DNA from: Thiohalorhabdus sp. Cl-TMA
GTDB taxonomy: Bacteria; Pseudomonadota; Gammaproteobacteria; Thiohalorhabdales; Thiohalorhabdaceae
Assembly (NCBI RefSeq): GCF_041821045.1
Contig: NZ_JBGUAW010000009.1
Span: forward strand, 62,001-126,000
DNA: 64,000 nucleotides
Direction of reading: 5' to 3'
Shown here: one piece after another, positions 9,401-18,547 of the stretch
Numbering within the stretch: position 1 is the first letter of the stretch
Layout of the letters: the number at the start of each line of letters is the position of its first letter
The notes under the pieces: model-generated
Database searches by the model: none
Told to the model about the DNA's origin: nothing
The model's input: only the letters and a program-made list of their open reading frames with translations
Program-made: the position numbers and the translations under genes

Positions 9401-10227
9401 GGCGCGGCGCTGGGCGGGAGAGCCAGCCGGACGGCCTGGAGGATCCTCTGGCTGGACGAGACCGCGTGGCCCGCTTCGGCCTCGACCCTGCGGCCTTGAG
9501 CCTGTGTTATCTGGCCCTCGCCTATTGGCACTTTGGTTATCCGGAGACGGCGGTTACGGTCAGCCGGGACGCATTGGAGGTGGCCGAGGCCCACGGTCAC
9601 CCCTATTCCCTGGGGGCCGTGCTTGCCTATTGCATGGCGATAGCATTCCTCCGCCAGGATGTGGCGGAGGTCCGCAGGTTTGTCCGGCGGATGGAGCAGC
9701 TCGGGGATTCCGCGGGGGGGCCTATCCATTGGGGCTGGGCCTGGCTTCATGCCTCCTGGGCGGATGCGGTGGAAGGCTGGGAGACGGCGACGGGCCCGCT
9801 GGTGGAGGGCACTGAGAACATGTGCCGGGGCGCCGCGGGCATGGGAGCGACGGCACTGAACCGCATGGCGGAAGCCCTGGCGCTCCTCGGTCGCGACGCG
9901 GAAGCGCGGGCCGTGGTGGCCCGTGGGCTGGATTCGGCCACAGCGGTGGGGGATCGGGTCACCGTGCCCGAGCTGCTCCTGACGCGTGGGCGGATCCGGG
10001 CGCGGGAGGAGCCGGAGGCGGCCGAGCAGGACCTGCGTCGGGCCCTGACCCTGGCCGGGGAGATGGGCTCCGTTGGCTACGGGGCCCGCATCGGGAGCCT
10101 GCTGGGACGGCTCCTGCTCGGCCAGGGCAGGGAGGGGGAGGCGAGGCGGCTGGCGGCCCCGCTCCATAACGGCCTGAAGGAGGGCCGGGACGGATTGGAA
10201 ACGGGCTGCCTGGGCCGCCTGCTGTGA
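6409..10227 (+). CDS. Giant BTAD-family regulator with degenerate cyclase-homology domain, STAND-type ATPase and TPR region
   Basis: About 1272 residues. Order: OmpR-like winged helix (about 1-90) and bacterial transcriptional activation domain (BTAD, about 95-240) as in SARP/AfsR regulators; a class III nucleotide-cyclase homology domain (about 264-414); a STAND/MalT-like ATPase with Walker A GEAGIGKT (478-485) and Walker B VLVVEDLHWAD (605-615); then a long helical TPR-like sensor region. In the cyclase domain the first metal Asp position reads Arg (VLACRVTF) and the usual GDG is GGN (HGGNFLIYFG), so catalysis is unlikely. I prefer the TTG start at 6409 behind GGAAGGGGGA because it aligns with the N-terminus of the paralogue at 35407-39198; GTG at 6355 is the alternative. 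The effector is unknown. Confidence 0.88.
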   Translation: MPQLYIRTLGRMAVLRDGEPLPGLGEGKVAALLAYLAVERGQPHERERLAGLFWPEQPGSRARNNLRQSLHQLRRILEGVEAIRSDQRTVRFDPQGDVTVDAAYLEAPLPECTDPDRPFYYAGPFLDGIRLGNGMEELESWLRAVRERFHKRAAAYMERLADCCRTLGRPQDALHYAGRLVEVDPWHEGGHRLIMELLAEQGRREDALVHYHSLADLLGRELGVAPEEETQRLRDRLRGAGSGEVGASEVPVRATHPPPGRVRIAVLACRVTFPGERDPEAAAARIAPMARAVDRVAKRYGARVIRPHGGNFLIYFGLGEDREWMAVHAVRTALQLLEESGEGGAEMEPPFDMRLAVHMGATVQFDAGPEEPDASGMVTGPAWAAAAHAGPGTVLATEPVRRAVREFFQFHETEIRVQDPQAPSSEGSWGLRAVEAERASGGWETAGRLVGRDRELDWLTKCWRDVEGGRGRAVLLRGEAGIGKTRLVRAMAERLSGRTGTVREYRCLPMHQDDPYHPFTAGAFPELLGLGESDDAATRITKIERFLAGYPRVPRQGPYLLGRLFGLPVEAHYPDPGLTPAEEGRRLREVILEVAFSRDREGPQVLVVEDLHWADPSTLAVLERMVHRLTTEPLFLVLTARRMPEWQLSAGEAVELLDIPPLEEAQVVSLIACATGERHPPERLCRSVQEWSDGIPLFALELLREIREAPPPERSMPSMPETLEDIFGARLSRLPERGPLIQLAATIGRDFPASLLAHAAGLSRGELDAALADLDREGILGPIDASGGNRLQFQHVLLQEAAYRSQLHERRRANHAAVAAAIEAHHPDIEKSQPAWLAHHLTEGGRAGDALPPWLQAARQAWRQVANAEAVDLCLKGLEAARTSAADTGPKERELLLILGRARMALRGYSAPEVEAAFRGALDLCAPGAARGDRFQALWGLWLGAATREGHAHALEIAEELQSLAAKLGPPYGGAADYAVGCTAYWLGDLQRVETAARRGAGRESQPDGLEDPLAGRDRVARFGLDPAALSLCYLALAYWHFGYPETAVTVSRDALEVAEAHGHPYSLGAVLAYCMAIAFLRQDVAEVRRFVRRMEQLGDSAGGPIHWGWAWLHASWADAVEGWETATGPLVEGTENMCRGAAGMGATALNRMAEALALLGRDAEARAVVARGLDSATAVGDRVTVPELLLTRGRIRAREEPEAAEQDLRRALTLAGEMGSVGYGARIGSLLGRLLLGQGREGEARRLAAPLHNGLKEGRDGLETGCLGRLL

Positions 10228-10228
10228 A

Positions 10229-11584
10229 TCAGCCCCCGCGCACCTTGGGCAGGCGGTGCAGGGCGGCGTCGATGGCCTCGGCGGGATACTCGTAGTTCTC
10301 CAGGGCACCCGAGAAGTACTTGTCGTAGGCCGCCATGTCGAAATGGCCATGGCCGGAGAGGTTGAAAAACAGGGTCTTTTCCTCACCGCTCTCCTTGCAG
10401 CGCAGCGCCTCGTCCATGCAGGCCCGGATGGCGTGGTTGGTCTCCGGGGCGGGGATGATGCCCTCCGCCCGGGCGAAGGTGACGCCGGCCCGGAAAGTCT
10501 CCACCTGGGGCACGGCGACGGCCTCGAGGAGGCCCTCGTTGTAGAGCTGGGACACCAGGGCCGAATCGCCGTGATAACGCAGGCCGCCGGCATGGATGGA
10601 CGGCGGCATGAAGTCGTGGCCCAGGGTGTACATGAGGGTCAGCGGCGTCAGGCCCTGGGAATCACCGAAGTCATAGGCGTAGTGGCCGCGGGTTAGGGTG
10701 GGGCAGGATGTGGGCTCCACCGCCACCAGCCGGACCTCCTTGCCGGACGCTTTGTCGGCCAGGAAGGGGAAGGCCGCGCCGCCGAAGTTGGAGCCGCCGC
10801 CGCATGGGGCGAAGACCATGTCCGGGTAGTCGCCCACCTTGTCGAACTGCTTCTTGGCCTCCAGGCCGATCACCGTCTGGTGCAGGAGCACGTGATTGAG
10901 CACGGAGCCCAGGGCGTAGTTGGTGTCCTCGCGCCCCGCGGCGTCCTCCACTGCCTCGGAGATGGCCAGGCCCAGCGATCCGGGGTTTTCCGGATCCTCG
11001 GCCAGGGCCTTGCGGCCGGCCTCGGTCCGGTCGGTGGGGCTGGGGAGGACTTCGGCGCCCCAGGTCTGCATCATGGAGCGCCGGAAGGGCTTCTGCTCGT
11101 AGCTCACCTTGACCATGTAGACGCGTACGTCCAGGCCGAACATCTCGCCGGCGAAGGCCAGTGAGGAGCCCCACTGACCGGCGCCGGTCTCGGTGGCCAG
11201 CCGGGTGAAGCCTTCCCGCTTGTTGTAGTAGGCCTGGGCGATGGCGGAATTGGGCTTGTGCGAGCCGGCGGGGCTGACGCCTTCGTACTTGTAATAGATG
11301 CGCGCCGGCGTCCCCAGCGCGGCCTCCAGGCGGTGGGCGCGGTACAGGGGGGCCGGCCGCCACAGCGCATAGGCCTCGCGCACCGGCTCGGGGATCTCGA
11401 TCCAGCGGTCCGTGGCCACCTCCTGCTCGATGACCCGCTGCGGGAAGATCGCCGACAGTGCCTCCGGCCCCACCGGATTGCCGTCCGGTCCGAGCGGCGG
11501 AGCGGGCGGATTGGGCATGTCGGCCACCACGTTGTACCAATGGCGGGGGATCTCGTTCTCTTCGAGGAGGATCTTGGTCTGCAC
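10229..11584 (-). CDS. trpB: TrpB2-type tryptophan synthase beta-like PLP enzyme
   Basis: A 451-residue TrpB2-family enzyme of the PLP fold-type II group, which makes tryptophan from indole (or related substrates) and serine. It has the PLP lysine in [13 protein letters not shown], the [10 protein letters not shown] substrate loop, the phosphate-binding CGGGSNFGG and the C-terminal [10 protein letters not shown]. The length and the [18 protein letters not shown] inserts mark TrpB2 rather than canonical TrpB. No trpA is nearby. The start is GTG at 11584 behind AAGGAGCG; the open frame continues upstream to 11851 without family homology. The stop lies 1 bp from that of the convergent BTAD gene. 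Confidence 0.92.
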   Translation of the reverse strand: MQTKILLEENEIPRHWYNVVADMPNPPAPPLGPDGNPVGPEALSAIFPQRVIEQEVATDRWIEIPEPVREAYALWRPAPLYRAHRLEAALGTPARIYYKYEGVSPAGSHKPNSAIAQAYYNKREGFTRLATETGAGQWGSSLAFAGEMFGLDVRVYMVKVSYEQKPFRRSMMQTWGAEVLPSPTDRTEAGRKALAEDPENPGSLGLAISEAVEDAAGREDTNYALGSVLNHVLLHQTVIGLEAKKQFDKVGDYPDMVFAPCGGGSNFGGAAFPFLADKASGKEVRLVAVEPTSCPTLTRGHYAYDFGDSQGLTPLTLMYTLGHDFMPPSIHAGGLRYHGDSALVSQLYNEGLLEAVAVPQVETFRAGVTFARAEGIIPAPETNHAIRACMDEALRCKESGEEKTLFFNLSGHGHFDMAAYDKYFSGALENYEYPAEAIDAALHRLPKVRGG

Positions 11585-11699
11585 TGCGCGCTCCTTGAAC
11601 CGCGGGGCGCTCCTGGACGCCCGGGGGCTAGTGGGGTTGGCGGTATTGTAGGCTGGAATGAGCCCGGCACGAACCCCGTCATGATAAAGGCGCGAAGGC

Positions 11700-13025
11700 A
11701 TGGGGAACCTGCTTCGATCGCTGTACCAATTCGTCTGGGAGACCGATCCCGGCTCCCGGCGGCCGCGCCGCGCCGCGGTGCGCGTGCTGCGGCTGCTCCA
11801 TGTGCTGGGGCGGGAGGTGGTATGGGAAGGCCGGATTCCCGACCAGGCCACCAGCCTGGTCTACACCACCCTGCTGGCCCTGGTGCCCCTGCTGGCGGTG
11901 GGCTTCTCGGTGCTCAAGGGCTTCGGGCTGCACACGGAGGTCTATCCCCTGCTGGCGGGGGCCTTCGAGCCCCTCGGGGAGGCCGGGACGCGCATGGCGG
12001 AACGGCTCATGGGCTTCGTGGAGGACGTGAACGTGGGCGTGCTGGGCGCGGTGGGGGTGGTATTCCTCCTGTATACGGCCATCTCCCTGGCGCAGAAGAT
12101 CGAGGATGCCCTGAACGAGCTATGGGCGGTGCGCCGCCTGCGGGGCTACGTGCAGCGGATCGTCGGTTACCTGAGCATCATCACCGTGGGCCCGCTCCTG
12201 GCGGTGGGCTCTCTGGCCCTGTCCGCCTCGGTGCTGGGCAGCGAGCGGGTTCAGGCCCTCATCGCCATAGGCCCGCTGGGGGCCGTCATCACCTTCTTTC
12301 TGACCATCCTTCCCTATCTGCTGGTTATACTGGCCTTTACCTTCGTTTACCTCATCATTCCCAATGCGCGGGTGGAGGTGAAGGCGGCCTTCATCGGCGG
12401 GCTGGTGGCCGGGGTCCTCTGGGAGACGGTGGGCTGGATCTTCGGCGCCATGGCCGTGGGGTCCACGCGCTACTCCGCGGTCTATTCCAGCCTGGCCATC
12501 CTGGTGGTGTTCATGATCTGGGTATTCCAGAGCTGGCTGATCCTGCTGTTCGGGGCACGCCTGGCCTTCTATGTACAGCATCCCGAATCGCTGCGGCGCT
12601 CGGGCAGCACCCGCATAAGCGCCCGCCTCGCGGAGCGGCTGGCGCTGCTCATGATGGCCCGGATCGTCCGGGACTATCTCCAGGGCGAGCGCCTGCCCTG
12701 GACCTCCGACCAGCTGGCGGAATGGATGGAGGTGCCGGTGCAGGTGGTGGAGCGCATCGCCGAGGATCTCCGGAAGGCGGGACTCCTGCTCGCCACCGGG
12801 GGCGAGCCGCCGGGCCTCGTGCCCGGCCGCAGCCCCGAGCGCATCCCCATGCGCGAGCTCATGGAGGCGGTGCGGTCGGCGGGCGGAAACGAGGTGGTGC
12901 CGCCCTACCGCCTCCCCGAGGACGCTCTGGTGGACCGGTACATGAACGCCTGCGAGCAGGCCTGCGAGGAAACCCTCGGGCGGACCACCGTGGTGGACCT
13001 GGCAGGCGGGCCGGCCGCCACCTGA
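11700..13025 (+). CDS. YihY/BrkB-family inner-membrane protein, copy 1
   Basis: A 441-residue protein of the YihY/UPF0761 (formerly RNase BN) family. About six membrane helices fill residues 35-290, with the family's [17 protein letters not shown] entry helix. The C-terminal 150 residues form a soluble extension with a winged-helix-like stretch ([30 protein letters not shown]). The molecular function of the family is not established; the RNase BN label is historical and wrong. It starts 115 bp from the divergent trpB2. Its paralogue follows after 27 bp. Confidence 0.88.
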   Translation: MGNLLRSLYQFVWETDPGSRRPRRAAVRVLRLLHVLGREVVWEGRIPDQATSLVYTTLLALVPLLAVGFSVLKGFGLHTEVYPLLAGAFEPLGEAGTRMAERLMGFVEDVNVGVLGAVGVVFLLYTAISLAQKIEDALNELWAVRRLRGYVQRIVGYLSIITVGPLLAVGSLALSASVLGSERVQALIAIGPLGAVITFFLTILPYLLVILAFTFVYLIIPNARVEVKAAFIGGLVAGVLWETVGWIFGAMAVGSTRYSAVYSSLAILVVFMIWVFQSWLILLFGARLAFYVQHPESLRRSGSTRISARLAERLALLMMARIVRDYLQGERLPWTSDQLAEWMEVPVQVVERIAEDLRKAGLLLATGGEPPGLVPGRSPERIPMRELMEAVRSAGGNEVVPPYRLPEDALVDRYMNACEQACEETLGRTTVVDLAGGPAAT

Positions 13026-13052
13026 TCGGCCGCGCCGGACACGGGGAAGGGT

Positions 13053-14420
13053 ATGGCGAACCGCTGGGAGCGGCTTGTCCGCAAGATGAACCGGATCCTC
13101 TGGGAGCAGGAGGTGGCGGCCCTGCCCTGGCACCGCCGGGTTCTGGTACGGACGGCGCAGATCCTGCGCGCGCTGGCCATCGACCTCTACGACGGCCGCA
13201 TGACCCAGCTCACCACCAGCCTGGTCTACACCACGCTGCTCTCCCTGGTGCCCTTGCTGGCCTTCGGCTTTTCGGTGCTCACCGGGCTCGGCATGCAGAA
13301 CCGCCTGGAGCCGCTGCTGCTGGGCTTCCTCGCACCGCTCGGCTCGGAAAGCCAGGATTTCGCCAATCGCATCCTGGGCTTCGTGGGCCAGATCGAGGTG
13401 GGCGTGCTGGGCACGGTGGGGCTGGGCTTCCTGCTTTTCACGGTGGGGTCCCTGATCTACAAGATCGAGACCGGCTTCAATTTCATCTGGGACATCCGGG
13501 AGGCCCGGAGCTGGCCGCAGAGCGTAAGCGGCTACCTGAGCGTGATCTTCGGCGGCCCCGTCCTGCTGTTCACCGCCACCGGCATGACCGCCGCCGTCCT
13601 GGACTCCCCGCTGTTCCGGGTCGTTTCCGGGCTGGAGCCCCTGGGCACCCTGGTAACTCTGGTCTCCCAGCTGATTCCCTATCTGCTGGTGATCGGGGCC
13701 TTCACGCTGTTCTACCTGCTGGTGCCGAACACTCCGGTGCCCCTGGTCAACGCCTTTACCGGCGGCGTGGTGGCCGGACTGCTTTGGCAGCTATCCGGAT
13801 GGGCCTTCGGCACCTTCGTGGCCACCTCCACCAACTACACCTTCATCTATTCGGGCTTCGCCATCGGCCTGCTGTTCATGATCTGGCTCTACCTGAGCTG
13901 GCTGATCCTGCTGGTGGGGGCCCGCATCACTTTCTACTTCCAGCACCCCGAGTACCTGGGCCAGCCCGACCCGGGCACCCCGCTACGCGGTCGGCCCCGT
14001 CAGCGCGCCGCGCTAACTGCCATGTTCCTGCTCTGCCGGAGCTTCCAGCGCCGGGAGCCGGCCTGGACCCTGGAACGGCTGGAGGCGCGTCTGGGCATTC
14101 CCCGCAATCCACTCAAGGGGGTGCTGGAGGACCTTCACCAGGCGGGCCTGATCGCGCCGACCCGGGACGAGCCCCCCGCCTTCCTGCCCGCCATGGACCC
14201 CTACGGCATCACCGTCAAGGCAGTCATGGACGCGGTTTCCCTGTCGCCGGGGAAGCGGGAGCCGCCGCGCTACCGCCTGCGCCCCCACCCGGTGGTGAAT
14301 CACGTCCTGGAGCGGGCGGATCGGGCCCTGGAGCGTGAGTTCGTGGACACCAGCCTGGGGGCACTGGTGGAGACCGGAGCGGAGGATGGGGACCAGCCCC
14401 GGGAGCTCGGGGCTGGCTGA
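13053..14420 (+). CDS. YihY/BrkB-family inner-membrane protein, copy 2
   Basis: A 455-residue paralogue of the preceding gene, sharing the [18 protein letters not shown] entry helix, the GVLGTVGLGFLLFTV region, the FIYSGFAIGLLFMIWLYLSWLILL helix pair and a soluble C-terminal region with a winged-helix-like stretch (WTLERLEARLGIPRNPLKGVLEDL). GGGGAAGGGT precedes the ATG. The two genes look like an old tandem duplication, because similarity is clear in the protein but broken at DNA level. Function unknown. Confidence 0.88.
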   Translation: MANRWERLVRKMNRILWEQEVAALPWHRRVLVRTAQILRALAIDLYDGRMTQLTTSLVYTTLLSLVPLLAFGFSVLTGLGMQNRLEPLLLGFLAPLGSESQDFANRILGFVGQIEVGVLGTVGLGFLLFTVGSLIYKIETGFNFIWDIREARSWPQSVSGYLSVIFGGPVLLFTATGMTAAVLDSPLFRVVSGLEPLGTLVTLVSQLIPYLLVIGAFTLFYLLVPNTPVPLVNAFTGGVVAGLLWQLSGWAFGTFVATSTNYTFIYSGFAIGLLFMIWLYLSWLILLVGARITFYFQHPEYLGQPDPGTPLRGRPRQRAALTAMFLLCRSFQRREPAWTLERLEARLGIPRNPLKGVLEDLHQAGLIAPTRDEPPAFLPAMDPYGITVKAVMDAVSLSPGKREPPRYRLRPHPVVNHVLERADRALEREFVDTSLGALVETGAEDGDQPRELGAG

Positions 14421-14564
14421 GCCCCTGTCCGCTTCGCCCGACCGGGCCGGACTGATATATTAGAATCTTTAGGTATACTGAAATCGGATAGCCGCGGGCG
14501 CGGTCCGCTCGGAGCTCTGCACCGGATCGAATGCCGGCACCGCGCGTTATGAGGAGCCCGATAC

Positions 14565-15425
14565 ATGGTCAAGAAGTTCATCGATAAACTGCGGGGCGTG
14601 GAGCGGGATGTGATCCAGGGCCCGGAGGACGGCGACGCGCCCTTCTACGCGGCCCAGGGCGACGAGATCGGATTCTTCCGAGCCGCCTATGACCAGCGCT
14701 TGCCGGTGATGCTCAAGGGCCCCACGGGCTGCGGCAAGACCCGCTTCCTGGAGCATGTGGCCCACAAGCTCGGCCGGCCGCTGGTCACCGTCTCCTGCCA
14801 CGAGGACCTCACCAGCTCCGACCTGGTGGGCCGGTTCCTCCTGCAGGGCGAGGAAACCGTGTGGCAGGACGGGCCGCTCACCAAGGCGGTTAAGGAAGGT
14901 GCCATCTGTTACCTCGACGAGATCGTCGAGGCGCGCACCGACACCACGGTGGTGATCCACCCGCTCACCGACCATCGCCGCCAGCTGCCCCTGGACAAGA
15001 AGGGCCAGATCATCGACGCCCACGAGGACTTCATGCTGGTGATCTCCTACAACCCGGGGTATCAGACCGTGCTCAAGGACCTGAAGCCCTCCACCAAGCA
15101 GCGGTTCGTGGGCTACAGCTTCGACTATCCCTCGGAGGCGGTGGAGCGCGAGATCGTGGCCAGGGAGTCCGAGGGCCTGGACGGAGACCTGCTCGAGAAG
15201 CTGGTGGCCGCCGGCCGTCAGGCCCGCAACCTCAAGGATCACGGTCTCGACGAGGTGACCTCCACGCGCGCCCTGGTCTACGCCGGACAGCTCATCCAGG
15301 CCGGCATGGAGCCCGTGGAAGCCTGCCGCGCCGCCATGGTCGCCCCCATCACCGACGACCCGGAGCTGTCCGAGGCGCTGATGGAGATCGTGCGGGCCCA
15401 CTTCGGCGCCGAGGCCACGGCGTAA
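14565..15425 (+). CDS. cbbQ: CbbQ/NirQ/NorQ-family MoxR AAA+ ATPase
   Basis: A 286-residue AAA+ ATPase of the CbbQ/NorQ clade. Walker A GPTGCGKT is at residues 52-59, Walker B ICYLDEI at 114-120, with the family segments [16 protein letters not shown] and a C-terminal CbbQ_C domain. With CbbO it remodels inhibited RuBisCO; the NorQ/NirQ relatives act on nitric oxide or nitrite reductase. The cbbO-type partner follows after a 161-bp gap that contains a foldback repeat. No RuBisCO or reductase genes lie in the window, so the client is inferred only. Confidence 0.9.
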   Translation: MVKKFIDKLRGVERDVIQGPEDGDAPFYAAQGDEIGFFRAAYDQRLPVMLKGPTGCGKTRFLEHVAHKLGRPLVTVSCHEDLTSSDLVGRFLLQGEETVWQDGPLTKAVKEGAICYLDEIVEARTDTTVVIHPLTDHRRQLPLDKKGQIIDAHEDFMLVISYNPGYQTVLKDLKPSTKQRFVGYSFDYPSEAVEREIVARESEGLDGDLLEKLVAAGRQARNLKDHGLDEVTSTRALVYAGQLIQAGMEPVEACRAAMVAPITDDPELSEALMEIVRAHFGAEATA

Positions 15426-15437
15426 CGGCAGGAATCT

Positions 15438-15566
15438 AACTGCCAAGGATGGCAAAAACAGCAAGATAATGAAGATTCTTAAGGGAAGCGAGGCTGGACG
15501 CCTCCGCTTTTGGAGAGAACTTCAGTGGTGCTTTTTGAGTCGTTTTACTTGGCGTCCTTGGCGGTT
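15438..15566. repeat. Foldback repeat A between cbbQ and cbbO
   Basis: The left arm (15438-15458) and right arm (15543-15566) are inverted copies: about 15 of 18 positions match between AACTGCCAAGGATGGCAA and the reverse complement of the right arm. Between them AAGCGAGG...CCTCCGCTT forms a second hairpin. The right arm CTTGGCGTCCTTGGCGG matches arms of the elements around the GxxExxY gene (41.9-42.75 kb). The element separates two genes normally close together, and its right end abuts the cbbO ribosome-binding region. Confidence 0.75.
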
Positions 15567-15586
15567 CAATAATTCGTGAAGAAGCC

Positions 15587-18103
15587 ATGACCGAAAACGA
15601 AGCCCTCCTCGAGATCGAGGAGATTCGCCAGCATCTGGAGGGGGTGAGCTTCGTCGCCCACCGCGACTCCACGGAGGTGCTGCCCACCGTCCAGGAGCGC
15701 TTCGGCGCCGAGGCGGCCCTGCACTGGCTGGAGCATGCCCGCGACCTGTTCTTTCACGACCGCGAGGCGGGCAAGGCCTTTATCCGCAATACGGAGCAGG
15801 CGGTGGCCGCCTGCGGCTGCCTGGACTGGGTGGAGCAGGCGGCGGCGTTTCTGCGCTGGCGGGGCTCCGACAAGGCCCTGGAGGCCTTCATGCCGCAGGT
15901 GGGCGAGGTGTACGCCGAGCTCGGTCCCGAAGGCGAGCGGATCTGGTTCGAGATCGGCGTCCGCTGGCTGGAGCGCCACCTGGATTCGGGCACCAGCTAT
16001 TTCCGCACCCCGTGGCGCGACCTCGCCGGCGGCAAGGGGGCGGCGGGCATGGAGGAGCTCCTCGCGCCCGCCGAGAAGCTGTTCCAGGAGCGCCGGGTGG
16101 CGCTCGGCAGCTACATCACCGGCGCCCTGCGGGTGCGCGATCTGGTGGGGCCGGAGGGCCTGGACCAGTGGGCACGGCGCGGCGCCGACATCCTCCAGGC
16201 CTCGCGGCAGCGCGGCGAAGCCTACTTCCGGCTGGAGAGCGCCGAGAGCGTCGGGCTGCTGCTGGAGGCGGTGCCCGGCTATCGGGTCCGGGACCACGCC
16301 CGGCTGCTGCAGATGCTGCAGACGGCCTGGTTCGGCCGGGCCCACCCCTTCGCGGAGAGCGAGTGGATCCCGGGGGCGGGCCGCCCCCTGGCGGACACCG
16401 ACGGCGAGGCCATCTACCTGCCTGCGGTCTTTCCGTCCCGCGACGAGGCGCTGCTGGCTGTGCTCCACGTGGCCGGCCATATCGAGCTGGGCACCTACGA
16501 TCGGGGGGCCATCGAGGCCCTGTTCCGGGAAGCGGGCATGGCCCATCCACCCCTGGAGGACGACCAGCGCATCACCTGGCGGCCCCTCTATGCCGCCTAC
16601 GGCGACGAGCTGTTCCGCTTTCAGCTGCTGTTCGACCTGTGCGAGGACCTGCGCGTGGATTCGGCCCTAGACCGGGTCCTCCCGGGCCATCTGCGCCGCC
16701 TGGAGGCCCTGGCCGGGCGGGGGGAAGCCCCCGAAGGGGCCGCCGCGCCCTACTGGCATCTGGCCCTGGAAAGCGTGCGCGGCGCCCTCGGGACGGCGGA
16801 GCTGGACGAGCGCCTGCGGCCGTTGCTGTCGCCGGAGGCGGCCCTGCTCGACGCCTTCCGCGTCGCCAACCGGCTCTATGCGGAGGAGGCCGACCTGCCC
16901 ACGCCGGATATCGGCGACCGGGACCGCGCCTATCTGCCCGGGCGTGGCCCCAATGCCTCCCGGCCCGTCTATCCCCGCAGTCTCGGTGAGGAGGACGAGG
17001 ATCCCTCCGCCTCCGACGGGCTGGAGGACAGCCGCGGCGAGGAAAGCGAGCGCCAGGAGGAGCAGGAAGGCGGCGAGACGCAGGAGGACCCGGACTGGTC
17101 CATGCCTCCGGAGGAGACCGGGGGCAGCGGTGGCCGCATCGGCGCCGGCATCAATACCGCCACCACGGTCTCCGGCAGGCGACGCCAGCGGCGCGCCGAC
17201 CAGGTGGGCATCGGCTATCCGGAATGGGACTACCGGGACCAGGACTACAAGCCGGACTGGGCCTGGGTCCAGGAAAAGGCCCTGGCGGAGTCGGATGCCG
17301 ACGGCGCCGCGGAGCTGCTCGCCGCGCACGGCGATACCCTGACCCGCCTCAAGCGCGCCCTGGAAATGCAGAAGCCTCAGCGTCCGGCGCCGCTACGCCG
17401 CCAGCTCGACGGCGAGGAGCTGGACGTGGAGGCGGCCATGGACTTCGTCACCGAAAAGCGGGCCGGCAACGCGCCCGAGCCGTACGTCTACCAGCACCGC
17501 GCCCGGGTGGAGCGCGACACGGCGGTGCTGCTGCTGGCCGACCTGTCCACCTCCATCATGGCGCCCTGCCAGTCGGGCGAGGGGCGGGTTGTGGACCGCC
17601 TGCGCGCGGGGATGCTGCTGTTCGCCGAGGCGCTGGACGCCCTGGGCGATCCATTCGCACTGGCCGGATTCGCCTCCAAGTACCGGGACGGCGTAAGCTA
17701 CTACCCCATCAAGGGCTTCGAGGGATCCCTGAACGCCGAGGTCCGCGGCACCATCGCCGGCATCAACGGCCGCCTCGCCACCCGGATGGGGGCCGCAATC
17801 CGGCATGCCTGCCGGCGGTTCGCGGGGGTACGCGCCGAACGCCGGCTGCTGCTGCTACTATCCGACGGGCGCCCGGCGGATTATGATGACGGCGGCGATC
17901 CCCGCTATCTCCACGAAGATACCCGCATGGCGGTCAAGGAGGCGGCAAGCCAGGGGATTCACCCCTTCTGCCTGACCCTCGACCCCTCGGGGGCCGACTA
18001 CCTGCCGGCCATATTCGGACCGGGGCATTACCTGGTCGTGGACCGGGTGGACGAGCTGCCGCGCAGGCTGCCGGAGGTCTATCTGCGGCTGCGGGCCGCC
18101 TGA
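15587..18103 (+). CDS. cbbO: CbbO/NorD-like von Willebrand factor A protein
   Basis: An 838-residue CbbO-type protein. The long helical N-terminal region (about 1-450) is followed by an acidic, low-complexity linker (about 465-510) and a C-terminal VWA domain with the MIDAS motif DLSTS near residue 652. CbbO is the adaptor that tethers the CbbQ ring to RuBisCO; NorD is the equivalent for nitric oxide reductase. The size and VWA position fit CbbO. The ATG at 15587 has GAAGAAG upstream. It is probably co-transcribed with cbbQ despite the repeat between them. Confidence 0.88.
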   Translation: MTENEALLEIEEIRQHLEGVSFVAHRDSTEVLPTVQERFGAEAALHWLEHARDLFFHDREAGKAFIRNTEQAVAACGCLDWVEQAAAFLRWRGSDKALEAFMPQVGEVYAELGPEGERIWFEIGVRWLERHLDSGTSYFRTPWRDLAGGKGAAGMEELLAPAEKLFQERRVALGSYITGALRVRDLVGPEGLDQWARRGADILQASRQRGEAYFRLESAESVGLLLEAVPGYRVRDHARLLQMLQTAWFGRAHPFAESEWIPGAGRPLADTDGEAIYLPAVFPSRDEALLAVLHVAGHIELGTYDRGAIEALFREAGMAHPPLEDDQRITWRPLYAAYGDELFRFQLLFDLCEDLRVDSALDRVLPGHLRRLEALAGRGEAPEGAAAPYWHLALESVRGALGTAELDERLRPLLSPEAALLDAFRVANRLYAEEADLPTPDIGDRDRAYLPGRGPNASRPVYPRSLGEEDEDPSASDGLEDSRGEESERQEEQEGGETQEDPDWSMPPEETGGSGGRIGAGINTATTVSGRRRQRRADQVGIGYPEWDYRDQDYKPDWAWVQEKALAESDADGAAELLAAHGDTLTRLKRALEMQKPQRPAPLRRQLDGEELDVEAAMDFVTEKRAGNAPEPYVYQHRARVERDTAVLLLADLSTSIMAPCQSGEGRVVDRLRAGMLLFAEALDALGDPFALAGFASKYRDGVSYYPIKGFEGSLNAEVRGTIAGINGRLATRMGAAIRHACRRFAGVRAERRLLLLLSDGRPADYDDGGDPRYLHEDTRMAVKEAASQGIHPFCLTLDPSGADYLPAIFGPGHYLVVDRVDELPRRLPEVYLRLRAA

Positions 18104-18258
18104 GCTGTCCCGGGTCGGCGCCTTGCTGCGCCTGACTCCCCGTCTCGCGGAATTGCAGCGAATGCTTGAACCGGGACACCAAAGCCCCTATATAGAGACC
18201 GGTGCCGGCATGCCGTGCCGGCTGTCTTTCGTCTTTGCCCTATGGAGGACTGTAATCC

Positions 18259-18501
18259 ATGCCCACCTACGAATATGCCTGTTCCTCGTGCGGTCACCAG
18301 TTGGAAGTGAAACAGCGCATCAGCGAGGATTCCCTCACCGAATGTCCCGAATGCAAGGAGCACGGCCTGCGCAAGCAGCTCAATAACGCCGGCTCCTTCG
18401 TGCTCAAGGGCGGTGGCTGGTACAAGGACGGCTATTCCAGCTCGAAGGAGCGGCAGAGCGAATCCTCCTCCAGCGGGAGCAGTACGGGCACGGATTCCTG
18501 A
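18259..18501 (+). CDS. FmdB-family zinc-ribbon regulatory protein
   Basis: An 80-residue FmdB-family protein. It begins MPTYEYACSSCGHQLE with a CxxC pair, followed by a second pair in CPECKEHGLRKQL, forming a small zinc ribbon, then GSFVLKGGGWYKDGY and a serine-rich tail. FmdB was named as a putative regulator of formamidase/amidase genes, but its role is generally unproven. TATGGAGGACTG lies upstream of the ATG. Confidence 0.88.
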   Translation: MPTYEYACSSCGHQLEVKQRISEDSLTECPECKEHGLRKQLNNAGSFVLKGGGWYKDGYSSSKERQSESSSSGSSTGTDS

Positions 18502-18547
18502 ATCCGCCCGCCCCGGGGGGCGGCGCTCGCGTACCACGGAGGCGGCC

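Noticed and set aside
9025-10593. A 522-codon minus-strand open frame across the BTAD gene end and the trpB2 end
   Set aside because: It spans two genes out of frame, including the antisense of the BTAD TPR region, and shows no domain.
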